Part shown: piece by piece, positions 29,995-44,347 of the stretch
Layout: the number at the start of each line of letters is the position of its first letter
How positions within the stretch are numbered: position 1 is the first letter of the stretch
Assembly (NCBI GenBank): GCA_964036045.1
Contig: OZ038379.1
Location: forward strand, 23,468,152-23,532,151
Source: Eutreptiella sp. 'Long Island Sound 2002'
Lineage: Eukaryota; Euglenozoa; Euglenophyceae; Eutreptiales; Eutreptiaceae
Direction of reading: 5' to 3'
DNA length: 64,000 bases
The notes under the pieces: model-generated
Database searches by the model: none
Seen by the model: the letters and a program-made list of their open reading frames with translations, nothing else
Told to the model about the DNA's origin: nothing
Position numbers and translations under genes: made by a program

Positions 29995-32981
29995 CTACAC
30001 AATGAAAAGCATCAGAAGTGGTCCAGAGCATCAAGTGTGAACACGAGTATTCGGCCTCAACAAGAATAATGTGTGGGCCTGTTGACTGTCGACAACTCAG
30101 TGTTTCATGCGATCTGAGATACTCGGACTTGCAGACCCATGTGTGTTGACCCATGGATGTAATCTCTGTCCAGCCCAGGTGGAGATAGAGGCAGAATACC
30201 TGGGCAATTGCCAGGCACCAGCTAACCGTCATCAGTCCCTCCTGGCTCATGGGAGGTTAACTGCAAAAGCCCCCGCCCACACTTTGCTTCTGCACTTTTT
30301 CACCCATTTTTCCATGGTGACTGCTCATTTTTGTGTCTTGGGAATGCAAATCAGTTTGTACAAAATGACCTCAGAATGCAGTTGGAAACACTCCAAGTGG
30401 TCCCAGTGGCTCTGGATGGCGATCTGTCAGATTCTCAGTTTCATTCTGCAGCGAGCTTTATGACAGGTAGGGAGTATGTTGAAACACGGTGGTGCCGTAA
30501 AAAGACACACACAACTGGCGCTCAGGGCAGCACATGTGCACATTCCAACAGAGTGGACTGAATGTGGAGGCCAGCAGATGCGGACGCCTCTTCAATTGCA
30601 TGGTTGAGTATGGTTGGTATTGTACCAAATGGTCCCAAAGCATCCAAATGTGCACATACGGAAATGGTTTGCACGCCTATCGCCCAGCAGACATTCAGCA
30701 GCAGGCAGTGCATACATTGCTGTGTGGCACATGCCATACAGTACATATAGCAGACCAGGTAGCACAGCCCAAACGGCAAATACTAGGCACTCTGGCAGCA
30801 CACAAGCATGTTCATGTGGCTGAAATGTCATAGACATGACACCTGGCCAGGAGCTTGTGAGTGCAAATCTCAAACGTGGCATACATAATGGGAATGTCCC
30901 TACACTGCCTACACATTTTGTAAAATACACCAGATAGGAAACCCTTGAAAACTACCCATGACCTCTTTCATGCAATGTAGTAACACAAACAAGAAGAAAA
31001 TCTCTTCAAGGTGATTCTACAGAGCCATGAGATTGTCCACCCTTCTCCGCCCAGTTGTACATCCTGAGGCTAATACCCGAGCGTTGTATTCAACCCACCG
31101 ATCAGTCTTGTCATGCATGAACAAACTACCCGCCCATGGCCATTGCATCATGAATGCACTACTCGTCACATGATTCCCCATCTTCATTCCACACAAATTC
31201 TTATCACACGGATGCCGTCAAGAGAATTAAAATAACTTTCCACACAAGAATCCCTGGTACCTTGCGGAAAAATTTGCAAATTGGGGTTTGGGTAGTTGTG
31301 GAGGTAGAAAACCTTGTTGTGCGTGCGCGCTGTGTGAACAGCATTCCCAATATGTCCTAGGCGGTAGGGTGTCCTCGGTGAGCCTAAGAGAGAACACGTT
31401 TATTAAGTTGTGAGTGTTCATACAGGACTTCGGTGTCCATTTAGGAATTTATCCCTGCACTTTCAAGGCAAACACAACTAGGGTCTACGATTTTTCATGG
31501 GGGGTGGGCCTTTCAAAATCATGTTGGTGGTGCACCTAATGCTGCAACCCCGCAGGGTAGCCATGTACCACTGATTGACAAAAAGGAATAGAGGCAATGA
31601 GCTAGGGGATAAAACCTATAGACCGAAAATTTTCAAACTAGGCATAAAAAGACGAGCACAAAAGGAAAATGAAATGAAGCCGTTTTTGAGAACGCACTGG
31701 GAAGTATTCCCACTCCATTGAGACCAAATTCCAATTCCTGACACAAGTAGTGAGCAAGGCCAAAGCTACGCTCTATGGGACTATGAGCCCACCTTGTGGT
31801 TTGATGTTTGTTGTGAAGGTGTGCCAAGCACTATCTTTTGCTCTGGTACATTGTTCCATGGCATCCTCTACCACTTGGAGACTTACGCACATCCAACATA
31901 GGGAAATTACATAGGGAACGTAGGGTGTGTGTCTACTTAAACGGCTGTTCAAACAACGCATAACAGTGCCGTTTTCGAGGTGAAACACTCCCAGAAGCTG
32001 GTGTTTTGCCATGGCATGGGGTGGCTCTGGCGGGTGGCGGCGTGGGGGTGGGGGCAGGTAAACGTGGCGTTGATGGGGTTGGGGATGCGTTGGACGTGCC
32101 GCTTCACGGTGAACGAATATGCAATGCAGCTTGTCAGGAAATGTGTAGGCCCATAGCTTTCGACATTTCACCCAACTATCATGAAGACGGCAGTGACGCC
32201 ACCCAAATAACCTCACACACCCTAAAGGGGGCAACCAGAATGCTCCATGTGTGCATGGTGGCACGCAGGGAGGTGGCCTAGCATTAGGACGAAGGCTGGG
32301 GCAGGGTACAAGCCGTGCATGCAACAGGGACAGAAATCAGTGGGAAAGCAAACTCGTCTTCATTGTGGCACGTTGGGTTCTCAGGCTAATATACAACTGC
32401 AGGAAGACAGAAGTGGGGCCATGGCAGTCCTTCGCGTCACCAGACACGAGGGTACGACCTCTATGTCATCCATGACCATAAACGAACCGCAATGCACAGG
32501 TCCCGTGCTGCAAATCGCACATTGTGCAGCACGAAGACACAAACGCGCTCTGCATGAAAGCAGGCCATTCTATTGTACAGAGCTGTGGGTAACACTAGCG
32601 TTCTGTTGATACTCACAGAACTCACATACCTCACAGAACAGACCCCCAGTGGCTTGCGCACCATCACCCGCACATTTGGGGCTGACTGTCGTGATTATAT
32701 GCAACGACTGCCTGCGGCTGCATGAGACAGCCACACAGACAATTTTCACACATATCCTCATCCCAAGTGTTTGGCAGCAGGCAACAAATCGGCCGTGGAG
32801 GCGTACTTTGAGGGGGCATGGGGTCCAAAGGTGAGACAAGGCGGGGGTGCCAAAGCCGTCCCCCATTGTTCCTCATGCTGCTAAACCAATCCGCTATGCC
32901 GGAAAGGAAAAGACTGGTGCGAGTTTTAGAACATCAGCACCGATGTCAAGGGCCAAATGATCCGAACCCCAACAGTCGACA

Positions 32982-33671
32982 ATGCCGTTGACGGTCCGGA
33001 CCAATGTGGGACAGCCCAGAGAGCACTGCAGCGAATACTTGGACACATGGATTGCAGAGCGGTCGGCTAAATCGCGGGACTGGGGGCATAAAAGCCGTCA
33101 AAAACTCTACAAATTGAAACAGGAAAAGGATACCATTGCCAAAAAAGAGTCCACAGGAATCCCACTTTCCACGGTCTATATCCCAGCGTGGGGGAGGGGG
33201 CAGGGGCGAGTAGGGTTGCTTGAGGGGGGTGGGGGGTGGGGGAACCTGAGGCCAGTGCACACGACTGCTGTAGCGCCAACTCTCAGAAGAATGGAGAAAG
33301 CAGAGGGAAGCAGGCCATACACTGGGATGGGGGTGGGGCTGGAGGAGGTGTGGAGGAGAAGGGGTGGCGGCGGGTGTGTTGAATGGCTGCAAGCAGTTCC
33401 CGGCAGGACGGACATCCGCAGGAGGGAGGGAGGGGGAGGCAGGTCCACAGACCGTGCAGACCGAAATTGCGTTGGCTCTGGTTCAGACTGGACTACAGCT
33501 GAACTGAATGCAATACTTTTTTACCAAGCGGTAAGGGTGAGACTCTGGAATAGTGTATTGAAAAGGACGATGTTGGGAGCTGAAAGGGTCACCAGACGTC
33601 GTCCAAGATGGTACCCATGGAGCAAGCTGGGCCACCAGTGCTGCCGTGAGGCTGGATGCAGCAGCACATAG
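32982..33671 (+). CDS. Candidate exon region A, array copy 2
   Basis: Same frame as in copy 1 with one residue different in the G-rich part (GLLEGGGG for GLLQGGGG). Confidence 0.3.
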   Translation: MPLTVRTNVGQPREHCSEYLDTWIAERSAKSRDWGHKSRQKLYKLKQEKDTIAKKESTGIPLSTVYIPAWGRGQGRVGLLEGGGGWGNLRPVHTTAVAPTLRRMEKAEGSRPYTGMGVGLEEVWRRRGGGGCVEWLQAVPGRTDIRRREGGGGRSTDRADRNCVGSGSDWTTAELNAILFYQAVRVRLWNSVLKRTMLGAERVTRRRPRWYPWSKLGHQCCREAGCSST

Positions 33672-35342
33672 AAGGGGCCTCTCACCGCCAGCTCGTACAC
33701 GTCTAGGCAACATGATGCTGTTGGGGATGGATCTGGCCAGTGTACTGTGGCAAGATGCCCTGCCTGCCGGTCGGCTGCTGAACACCAGCTGTAGAAGGAG
33801 AACAGATGTCACAGACAGAGGAAATCAACCAACAACCGTCATGCACTTGTCATGCACTCCATGACTCCAACACCTGCTCCCCGTGACTTTCATTGCTTTC
33901 AGATCTGAGAGGACCTGATTGTTCATCAAGCTGTGTTTCGCTGGTTGCTTGTTCGATTGAATTGATTGAACAGGGGATAGTGACTAGTACCTCCTTCAAC
34001 CCTCCTCTCTCATGTTTCAGTTGGTGGATGTGGCGGCCCAAAAGCCACATGATGTAAGGTGCGTTTGCTGGACGCAGTTGGCTGGCCCTGATCAGCCTTG
34101 GCCTCCATGATTTGATTTGTCATGGGGTACTGGGTGTGGTGGATTGCTATGTGACCATTCTTGCAACATGGACGGGTGCTGTCCTTGGGTTGAAAACCGC
34201 TGTGCAGTTCGGAAAGGTTAGATAAAAGTAGGTTAGACACAAACATACAAAAGAGGGGAAGATGGGTGTATAGAATTCAGAAAAGGGTGCGCACTTGTGC
34301 ACTGGCATGAAATAGACGAATCCTCATCTACACTGCCGTCAGCGCCAACATACACATTGTTTTACCGGCACTTTCATCAAGCCTTGTGTCGCCTTGGGAG
34401 CAATCTTGGTCAGAACATGATTCTTGGTACTACCGGTGTGTTAACATGCCTGCGTCCCATAACGCGTCAATGGCTGTGTGCAGGTTATGTAGCTCGGTCA
34501 TTGGCAAACTTGGCCGTCAAATACTCTAGGGGATTCCCTGTGCTGCTCGCTACTGTTAAGCCATATTGCGCTAGAAAGTCTCCAAATCGAACCCCTTCCA
34601 ACCATGCCCCCGAACCCAGCCTCAAGCAACCAAATTGGGACCAGTTGTTCCATCATACCTTCCCTAAGGACAACATAAAATTCTGTTTATTTTGCATTTT
34701 GTGTATCACTGGTGCTATTTTGCTCATGACACAAATGTATGCAAACATTTTAAAGAGTGGGTTACCGGTTAGAGGGTACGTTTTCCCGGCGTGCGCCCGG
34801 CGAGCCCGGCATCCAAATGAATGTTCCGGCCAACTATTCCAATGCTTTTCCCCCAAACATCACTCCCTCCTCTAGCCCAGGAACCCGAAGCACAAGCACG
34901 TTGTATGATTGTTGGCGCAATTCCAATTTTTTCGGCCAACAAAGGGGACGATCACATGCACGCTACCCTGATGTTTAAGCCCACTGAGCCCAGGGCTCTT
35001 GATAATTGGTGAGGGCAGTGCAAACAAAAAAAAACGATGTTGCAGTTAGTCTTGGTTCCCCCCAAAGGTGAGTGACGTTTCCTTGGGGAGTTTGGGGAAG
35101 AGTGGGAATCCAAAGGGGACACACTTTGCCCCCTGTGTCCTCTGGACCTCAAATGTTCCCCAACAAGCCCTGCAAACCACTGGCAATGGTTCTACCCTTG
35201 ACCTGGGAAAGTCCAAGGACTAGTGCAGGCTGTGGGTGAAATGACTCGGGCGGACGGTTTGGACAACCGGCTCAATATGGCGGTAGGGCTGTAGGGTTCT
35301 CAGGCAGTGCTGGGGCAAAAACGAGAGCGGTGGGCATCATAC

Positions 35343-35566
35343 CTTTATTCCACACCTGCACACTGGATTCAGGCACCACCAGAGTTTGGCCATCTTCCAG
35401 GTCCAGGACGAATTCGGCCTCACCTTTGCCAGGGCGATGGTCGAGGATGGGGAGTCGCCGGCCTGCCCACTCCAGGCCACCCTTCTCTGCCTCGGGGGTA
35501 GGCACTTGGATTTCAGCGGTCCATCCTTCAAACATAGACATTTTCAACAAATGCGTGTGTACCAGT
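35343..35566 (-). CDS. Exon-like segment B, array copy 2
   Basis: Identical by eye to the copy 1 segment; same splice-like borders. Confidence 0.5.
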
Positions 35567-38553
35567 CTACACAATGAAAAGCATCAGAAGTGGTCCAGAG
35601 CATCAAGTGTGAACACGAGTATTCGGCCTCAACAAGAATAATGCGTGGGCCTGTTGACTGTCGACAACTCAGTGTTTCATGCGATCTGAGATACTCGGAC
35701 TTGCAGACCCATGTGTGTTGACCCATGGATGTAATCTCTGTCCAGCCCAGGTGGAGATAGAGGCAGAATACCTGGGCAATTGCCAGGCACCAGCTAACCG
35801 TCATCAGTCCCTCCTGGCTCATGGGAGGTTAACTGCAAAAGCCCCCGCCCACACTTTGTTTCTGCACTTTTTTACCCATTTTTCCATGGTGACTGCTCAT
35901 TTTTGTGTCTTGGGAATGCAAATCAGTTTGTACAAAATGACCTCAGAATGCAGTTGGAAACACTCCAAGTGGTCCCAGTGGCTCTGGATGGCGATCTGTC
36001 AGATTCTCAGTTTCATTCTGCAGCGAGCTTTATGACAGGTAGGGAGTATGTTGAAACACGGTGGTGCCGTAAAAAGACACACACAACTGGCGCTCAGGGC
36101 AGCACATGTGCACATTCCAACAGAGTGGACTGAATGTGAAGGCCAGCAGATGCGGACGCCTCTTCAATTGCATGGTTGAGTATGGTTGGTATTGTACCAA
36201 ATGGTCCCAAAGCATCCAAATGTGCACATACGGAAATGGTTTGCACGCCTATCGCCCAGCAGACATTCAGCAGCAGGCAGTGCATACATTGCTGTGTGGC
36301 ACATGCCATACAGTACATATAGCAGACCAGGTAGCACAGCCCAAACGGCAAATACTAGGCACTCTGGCAGCACACAAGCATGTTCATGTGGCTGAAATGT
36401 CATAGACATGACACCTGGCCAGGAGCTTGTGAGTGCAAATCTCAAACGTGGCATACATAATGGGATCGTCCCTACACTGCCTACACATTTTGTAAAATAC
36501 ACCAGATAGGAAACCCTTGAAAACTACCCATGACCTCTTTCATGCAATGTAGTAACACAAACAAGAAGAAAATCTCTTCAAGGTGATTCTACAGAGCCAT
36601 GAGATTGTCCACCCTTCTCCGCCCAGTTGTACATCCTGAGGCTAATACCCGAGCGTTGTATTCAACCCACCGATCAGTCTTGTCATGCATGAACAAACTA
36701 CCCGCCCATGGCCATTGCATCATGAATGCACTACTCGTCACATGATTCCCCATCTTCATTCCACACAAATTCTTATCACACGGATGCCGTCAAGAGAATT
36801 AAAATAACTTTCCACACAAGAATCCCTGGTACCTTGTGGAAAAATTTGCAAATTGGGGTTTGGGTAGTTGTGGAGGTAGAAAACCTTGTTGTGCGTGCGC
36901 GCTGTGTGAACAGCATTCCCAATATGTCCTAGGCGGTAGGGTGTCCTCGGTGAGCCTAAGAGAGAACACGTTTATTAAGTTGTGAGTGTTCATACAGGAC
37001 TTCGGTGTCCATTTAGGAATTTATCCCTGCACTTTCAAGGCAAACACAACTAGGGTCTACGATTTTTCATGGGGGGTGGGCCTTTCAAAATCATGTTGGT
37101 GGTGCACCTAATGCTGCAACCCCGCAGGGTAGCCATGTACCACTGATTGACAAAAAGGAATAGAGGCAATGAGCTAGGGGATAAAACCTATAGACCGAAA
37201 ATTTTCAAACTAGGCATAAAAAGACGAGCACAAAAGGAAAATGAAATGAAGCCGTTTTTGAGAACGCACTGGGAAGTATTCCCACTCCATTGAGACCAAA
37301 TTCCAATTCCTGACACAAGTAGTGAGCAAGGCCAAAGCTACGCTCTATGGGACTATGAGCCCACCTTGTGGTTTGATGTTTGTTGTGAAGGTGTGCCAAG
37401 CACTATCTTTTGCTCTGGTACATTGTTCCATGGCATCCTCTACCACTTGGAGACTTACGCACATCCAACATAGGGAAATTACATAGGGAACGTAGGGTGT
37501 GTGTCTACTTAAACGGCTGTTCAAACAACGCATAACAGTGCCGTTTTCGAGGTGAAACACTCCCAGAAGCTGGTGTTTTGCCATGGCATGGGGGGGCTCT
37601 GGCGGGTGGCGGCGTGGGGGTGGGGGCAGGTGAACGTGGCGTTGATGGGGTTGGGGATGCGTTGGACGTGCCGCTTCACGGTGAACGAATATGCAATGCA
37701 GCTTGTCAGGAAATGTGTAGGCCCATAGCTTTCGACATTTCACCCAACTATCATGAAGACGGCAGTGACGCCACCCAAATAACCTCACACACCCTAAAGG
37801 GGGCAACCAGAATGCTCCATGTGTGCATGGTGGCACGCAGGGAGGTGGCCTAGCATTAGGACGAAGGCTGGGGCAGGGTACAAGCCGTGCATGCAACAGG
37901 GACAGAAATCAGTGGGAAAGCAAACTCGTCTTCATTGTGGCACGTTGGGTTCTCAGGCTAATATACAACTGCAGGAAGACAGAAGTGGGGCCATGGCAGT
38001 CCTTCGCGTCACCAGACACGAGGGTACGACCTCTATGTCATCCATGACCATAAACGAACCGCAATGCACAGGTCCCGTGCTGCAAATCGCACATTGTGCA
38101 GCACGAAGACACAAACGCGTTCTGCATGAAAGCAGGCCATTCTATTGTACAGAGCTGTGGGTAACACTAGCGTTCTGTTGATACTCACAGAACTCACATA
38201 CCTCACAGAACAGACCCCCAGTGGCTTGCGCACCATCACCCGCACATTTGGGGCTGACTGTCGTGATTATATGCAACGACTGCCTGCGGCTGCATGAGAC
38301 AGCCACACAGACAATTTTCACACATATCCTCATCCCAAGTGTTTGGCAGCAGGCAACAAATCGGCCGTGGAGGCGTACTTTGAGGGGGCATGGGGTCCAA
38401 AGGTGAGACAAGGCGGGGGTGCCAAAGCCGTCCCCCATTGTTCCTCATGCTGCTAAACCAATCCGCTATGCCGGAAAGGAAAAGACTGGTGCGAGTTTTA
38501 GAACATCAGCACCGATGTCAAGGGCCAAATGATCCGAACCCCAACAGTCGACA

Positions 38554-39243
38554 ATGCCGTTGACGGTCCGGACCAATGTGGGACAGCCCAGAGAGCACTG
38601 CAGCGAATACTTGGACACATGGATTGCAGAGCGGTCGGCTAAATCGCGGGACTGGGGGCATAAAAGCCGTCAAAAACTCTACAAATTGAAACAGGAAAAG
38701 GATACCATTGCCAAAAAAGAGTCCACAGGAATCCCACTTTCCACGGTCTATATCCCAGCGTGGGGGAGGGGGCAGGGGCGAGTAGGGTTGCTTCAGGGGG
38801 GTGGGGGGTGGGGGAACCTGAGGCCAGTGCACACGACTGCTGTAGCGCCAACTCTCAGAAGAATGGAGAAAGCAGAGGGAAGCAGGCCATACACTGGGAT
38901 GGGGGTGGGGCTGGAGGAGGTGTGGAGGAGAAGGGGTGGCGGCGGGTGTGTTGAATGGCTGCAAGCAGTTCCCGGCAGGACGGACATCCGCAGGAGGGAG
39001 GGAGGGGGAGGCAGGTCCACAGACCGTGCAGACCGAAATTGCGTTGGCTCTGGTTCAGACTGGACTACAGCTGAACTGAATGCAATACTTTTTTACCAAG
39101 CGGTAAGGGTGAGACTCTGGAATAGTGTATTGAAAAGGACGATGTTGGGAGCTGAAAGGGTCACCAGACGTCGTCCAAGATGGTACCCATGGAGCAAGCT
39201 GGGCCACCAGTGCTGCCGTGAGGCTGGATGCAGCAGCACATAG
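38554..39243 (+). CDS. Candidate exon region A, array copy 3
   Basis: Same 229-codon frame as in copy 1. Confidence 0.3.
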   Translation: MPLTVRTNVGQPREHCSEYLDTWIAERSAKSRDWGHKSRQKLYKLKQEKDTIAKKESTGIPLSTVYIPAWGRGQGRVGLLQGGGGWGNLRPVHTTAVAPTLRRMEKAEGSRPYTGMGVGLEEVWRRRGGGGCVEWLQAVPGRTDIRRREGGGGRSTDRADRNCVGSGSDWTTAELNAILFYQAVRVRLWNSVLKRTMLGAERVTRRRPRWYPWSKLGHQCCREAGCSST

Positions 39244-40914
39244 AAGGGGCCTCTCACCGCCAGCTCGTACACGTCTAGGCAACATGATGCTGTTGGGGAT
39301 GGATCTGGCCAGTGTACTGTGGCAAGATGCCCTGCCTGCCGGTCGGCTGCTGAACACCAGCTGTAGAAGGAGAACAGATGTCACAGACAGAGGAAATCAA
39401 CCAACAACCGTCATGCACTTGTCATGCACTCCATGACTCCAACACCTGCTCCCCGTGACTTTCATTGCTTTCAGATCTGAGAGGACCTGATTGTTCATCA
39501 AGCTGTGTTTCGCTGGTTGCTTGTTCGATTGAATTGATTGAACAGGGGATAGTGACTAGTACCTCCTTCAACCCTCCTCTCTCATGTTTCAGTTGGTGGA
39601 TGTGGCGGCCCAAAAGCCACATGATGTAAGGTGCGTTTGCTGGACGCAGTTGGCTGGCCCTGATCAGCCTTGGCCTCCATGATTTGATTTGTCATGGGGT
39701 ACTGGGTGTGGTGGATTGCTATGTGACCATTCTTGCAACATGGACGGGTGCTGTCCTTGGGTTGAAAACCGCTGTGCAGTTCGGAAAGGTTAGATAAAAG
39801 TAGGTTAGACACAAACATACAAAAGAGGGGAAGATGGGTGTATAGAATTCAGAAAAGGGTGCGCACTTGTGCACTGGCATGAAATAGACGAATCCTCATC
39901 TACACTGCCGTCAGCGCCAACATACACATTGTTTTACCGGCACTTTCATCAAGCCTTGTGTCGCCTTGGGAGCAATCTTGGTCAGAACATGATTCTTGGT
40001 ACTACCGGTGTGTTAACATGCCTGCGTCCCATAACGCGTCAATGGCTGTGTGCAGGTTATGTAGCTCGGTCATTGGCAAACTTGGCCGTCAAATACTCTA
40101 GGGGATTCCCTGTGCTGCTCGCTACTGTTAAGCCATATTGCGCTAGAAAGTCTCCAAATCGAACCCCTTCCAACCATGCCCCCGAACCCAGCCTCAAGCA
40201 ACCAAATTGGGACCAGTTGTTCCATCATACCTTCCCTAAGGACAACATAAAATTCTGTTTATTTTGCATTTTGTGTATCACTGGTGCTATTTTGCTCATG
40301 ACACAAATGTATGCAAACATTTTAAAGAGTGGGTTACCGGTTAGAGGGTACGTTTTCCCGGCGTGCGCCCGGCGAGCCCGGCATCCAAATGAATGTTCCG
40401 GCCAACTATTCCAATGCTTTTCCCCCAAACATCACTCCCTCCTCTAGCCCAGGAACCCGAAGCACAAGCACGTTGTATGATTGTTGGCGCAATTCCAATT
40501 TTTTCGGCCAACAAAGGGGACGATCACATGCACGCTACCCTGATGTTTAAGCCCAATGAGCCCAGGGCTCTTGATAATTGGTGAGGGCAGTGCAAACAAA
40601 AAAAAACGATGTTGCAGTTAGTCTTGGTTCCCCCCAAAGGTGAGTGACGTTTCCTTGGGGAGTTTGGGGAAGAGTGGGAATCCAAAGGGGACACACTTTG
40701 CCCCCTGTGTCCTCTGGACCTCAAATGTTCCCCAACAAGCCCTGCAAACCACTGGCAATGGTTCTACCCTTGACCTGGGAAAGTCCAAGGACTAGTGCAG
40801 GCTGTGGGTGAAATGACTCGGGCGGACGGTTTGGACAACCGGCTCAATATGGCGGTAGGGCTGTAGGGTTCTCAGGCAGTGCTGGGGCAAAAACGAGAGC
40901 GGTGGGCATCATAC

Positions 40915-41138
40915 CTTTATTCCACACCTGCACACTGGATTCAGGCACCACCAGAGTTTGGCCATCTTCCAGGTCCAGGACGAATTCGGCCTCACCTTTG
41001 CCAGGGCGATGGTCGAGGATGGGGAGTCGCCGGCCTGCCCACTCCAGGCCACCCTTCTCTGCCTCGGGGGTAGGCACTTGGATTTCAGCGGTCCATCCTT
41101 CAAACATAGACATTTTCAACAAATGCGTGTGTACCAGT
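40915..41138 (-). CDS. Exon-like segment B, array copy 3
   Basis: Identical by eye to the copy 1 segment; same splice-like borders. Confidence 0.5.
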
Positions 41139-44125
41139 CTACACAATGAAAAGCATCAGAAGTGGTCCAGAGCATCAAGTGTGAACACGAGTATTCGGCC
41201 TCAACAAGAATAATGTGTGGGCCTGTTGACTGTCGACAACTCAGTGTTTCATGCGATCTCAGATACTCGGACTTGCAGACCCATGTGTGTTGACCCATGG
41301 ATGTAATCTCTGTCCAGCCCAGGTGGAGATAGAGGCAGAATACCTGGGCAATTGCCAGGCACCAGCTAACCGTCATCAGTCCCTCCTGGCTCATGGGAGG
41401 TTAACTGCAAAAGCCCCCGCCCACACTTTGCTTCTGCACTTTTTCACCCATTTTTCCATGGTGACTGCTCATTTTTGTGTCTTGGGAATGCAAATCAGTT
41501 TGTACAAAATGACCTCAGAATGCAGTTGGAAACACTCCAAGTGGTCCCAGTGGCTCTGGATGGCGATCTGTCAGATTCTCAGTTTCATTCTGCAGCGAGC
41601 TTTATGACAGGTAGGGAGTATGTTGAAACACGGTGGTGCCGTAAAAAGACACACACAACTGGCGCTCAGGGCAGCACATGTGCACATTCCAACAGAGTGG
41701 ACTGAATGTGAAGGCCAGCAGATGCGGACGCCTCTTCAATTGCATGGTTGAGTATGGTTGGTATTGTACCAAATGGTCCCAAAGCATCCAAATGTGCACA
41801 TACGGAAATGGTTTGCACGCCTATCGCCCAGCAGACATTCAGCAGCAGGCAGTGCATACATTGCTGTGTGGCACATGCCATACAGTACATATAGCAGACC
41901 AGGTAGCACAGCCCAAACGGCAAATACTAGGCACTCTGGCAGCACACAAGCATGTTCATGTGGCTGAAATGTCATAGACATGACACCTGGCCAGGAGCTT
42001 GTGAGTGCAAATCTCAAACGTGGCATACATAATGGGAATGTCCCTACACTGCCTACACATTTTGTAAAATACACCAGATAGGAAACCCTTGAAAACTACC
42101 CATGACCTCTTTCATGCAATGTAGTAACACAAACAAGAAGAAAATCTCTTCAAGGTGATTCTACAGAGCCATGAGATTGTCCACCCTTCTCCGCCCAGTT
42201 GTACATCCTGAGGCTAATACCCGAGCGTTGTATTCAACCCACCGATCAGTCTTGTCATGCATGAACAAACTACCCGCCCATGGCCATTGCATCATGAATG
42301 CACTACTCGTCACATGATTCCCCATCTTCATTCCACACAAATTCTTATCACACGGATACCGTCAAGAGAATTAAAATAACTTTCCACACAAGAATCCCTG
42401 GTACCTTGTGGAAAAATTTGCAAATTGGGGTTTGGGTAGTTGTGGAGGTAGAAAACCTTGTTGTGCGTGCGCGCTGTGTGAACAGCATTCCCAATATGTC
42501 CTAGGCGGTAGGGTGTCCTCGGTGAGCCTAAGAGAGAACACGTTTATTAAGTTGTGAGTGTTCATACAGGACTTCGGTGTCCATTTAGGAATTTATCCCT
42601 GCACTTTCAAGGCAAACACAACTAGGGTCTACGATTTTTCATGGGGGGTGGGCCTTTCAAAATCATGTTGGTGGTGCACCTAATGCTGCAACCCCGCAGG
42701 GCAGCCATGTACCACTGATTGACAAAAAGGAATAGAGGCAATGAGCTAGGGGATAAAACCTATAGACCGAAAATTTTCAAACTAGGCATAAAAAGACGAG
42801 CACAAAAGGAAAATGAAATGAAGCCGTTTTTGAGAACGCACTGGGAAGTATTCCCACTCCATTGAGACCAAATTCCAATTCCTGACACAAGTAGTGAGCA
42901 AGGCCAAAGCTACGCTCTATGGGACTATGAGCCCACCTTGTGGTTTGATGTTTGTTGTGAAGGTGTGCCAAGCACTATCTTTTGCTCTGGTACATTGTTC
43001 CATGGCATCCTCTACCACTTGGAGACTTACGCACATCCAACATAGGGAAATTACATAGGGAACGTAGGGTGTGTGTCTACTTAAACGGCTGTTCAAACAA
43101 CGCATAACAGTGCCGTTTTCGAGGTGAAACACTCCCAGAAGCTGGTGTTTTGCCATGGCATGGGGTGGCTCTGGCGGGTGGCGGCGTGGGGGTGGGGGCA
43201 GGTAAACGTGGCGTTGATGGGGTTGGGGATGCGTTGGACGTGCCGCTTCACGGTGAACGAATATGCAATGCAGCTTGTCAGGAAATGTGTAGGCCCATAG
43301 CTTTCGACATTTCACCCAACTATCATGAAGACGGCAGTGACGCCACCCAAATAACCTCACACACCCTAAAGGGGGCAACCAGAATGCTCCATGTGTGCAT
43401 GGTGGCACGCAGGGAGGTGGCCTAGCATTAGGACGAAGGCTGGGGCAGGGTACAAGCCGTGCATGCAACAGGGACAGAAATCAGTGGGAAAGCAAACTCG
43501 TCTTCATTGTGGCACGTTGGGTTCTCAGGCTAATATACAACTGCAGGAAGACAGAAGTGGGGCCATGGCAGTCCTTCGCGTCACCAGACACGAGGGTACG
43601 ACCTCTATGTCATCCATGACCATAAACGAACCGCAATGCACAGGTCCCGTGCTGCAAATCGCACATTGTGCAGCACGAAGACACAAACGCGTTCTGCATG
43701 AAAGCAGGCCATTCTATTGTACAGAGCTGTGGGTAACACTAGCGTTCTGTTGATACTCACAGAACTCACATACCTCACAGAACAGACCCCCAGTGGCTTG
43801 CGCACCATCACCCGCACATTTGGGGCTGACTGTCGTGATTATATGCAACGACTGCCTGCGGCTGCATGAGACAGCCACACAGACAATTTTCACACATATC
43901 CTCATCCCAAGTGTTTGGCAGCAGGCAACAAATCGGCCGTGGAGGCGTACTTTGAGGGGGCATGGGGTCCAAAGGTGAGACAAGGCGGGGGTGCCAAAGC
44001 CGTCCCCCATTGTTCCTCATGCTGCTAAACCAATCCGCTATGCCGGAAAGGAAAAGACTGGTGCGAGTTTTAGAACATCAGCACCGATGTCAAGGGCCAA
44101 ATGATCCGAACCCCAACAGTCGACA

Positions 44126-44347
44126 ATGCCGTTGACGGTCCGGACCAATGTGGGACAGCCCAGAGAGCACTGCAGCGATTACTTGGACACATGGATTGCA
44201 GAGCGGTCGGCTAAATCGCGGGACTGGGGGCATAAAAGCCGTCAAAAACTCTACAAATTGAAACAGGAAAAGGATACCATTGCCAAAAAAGAGTCCACAG
44301 GAATCCCACTTTCCACGGTCTATATCCCAGCGTGGGGGAGGGGGTAG
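44126..44347 (+). pseudogene. Candidate exon region A, array copy 4 (stop)
   Basis: The frame is shortened to 73 codons by a stop in the G-rich stretch at 44,345. One substitution (SDYLDTW for SEYLDTW) lies in the exon-like part. Confidence 0.3.

Larger units (their letters stand above)
26532..32086. repeat. Array unit copy 1 (5,555 bp)
   Basis: First unit. It lacks the 16-bp stretch found in the other copies. Its left flank (gaacgcacgggggag...) differs from the sequence that precedes copies 2-4, so 26,53x is the true array edge. Confidence 0.95.
32087..37658. repeat. Array unit copy 2 (5,572 bp)
   Basis: Full-length unit with the 16-bp stretch. It has a few private substitutions, e.g. cccactgagccc at 34,980 where other copies read cccaatgagccc. 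Confidence 0.95.
37659..43230. repeat. Array unit copy 3 (5,572 bp)
   Basis: Full-length unit, almost identical to copy 2. It shares single-base states with copy 4 (e.g. gcgatctcagatactc near 41,256). Confidence 0.95.

Noticed and set aside
31773-32324. 183-codon minus-strand frame spanning array-unit junctions
   Set aside because: Crosses the unit boundary, Pro/His-rich composition, no family; it exists only because units are joined.
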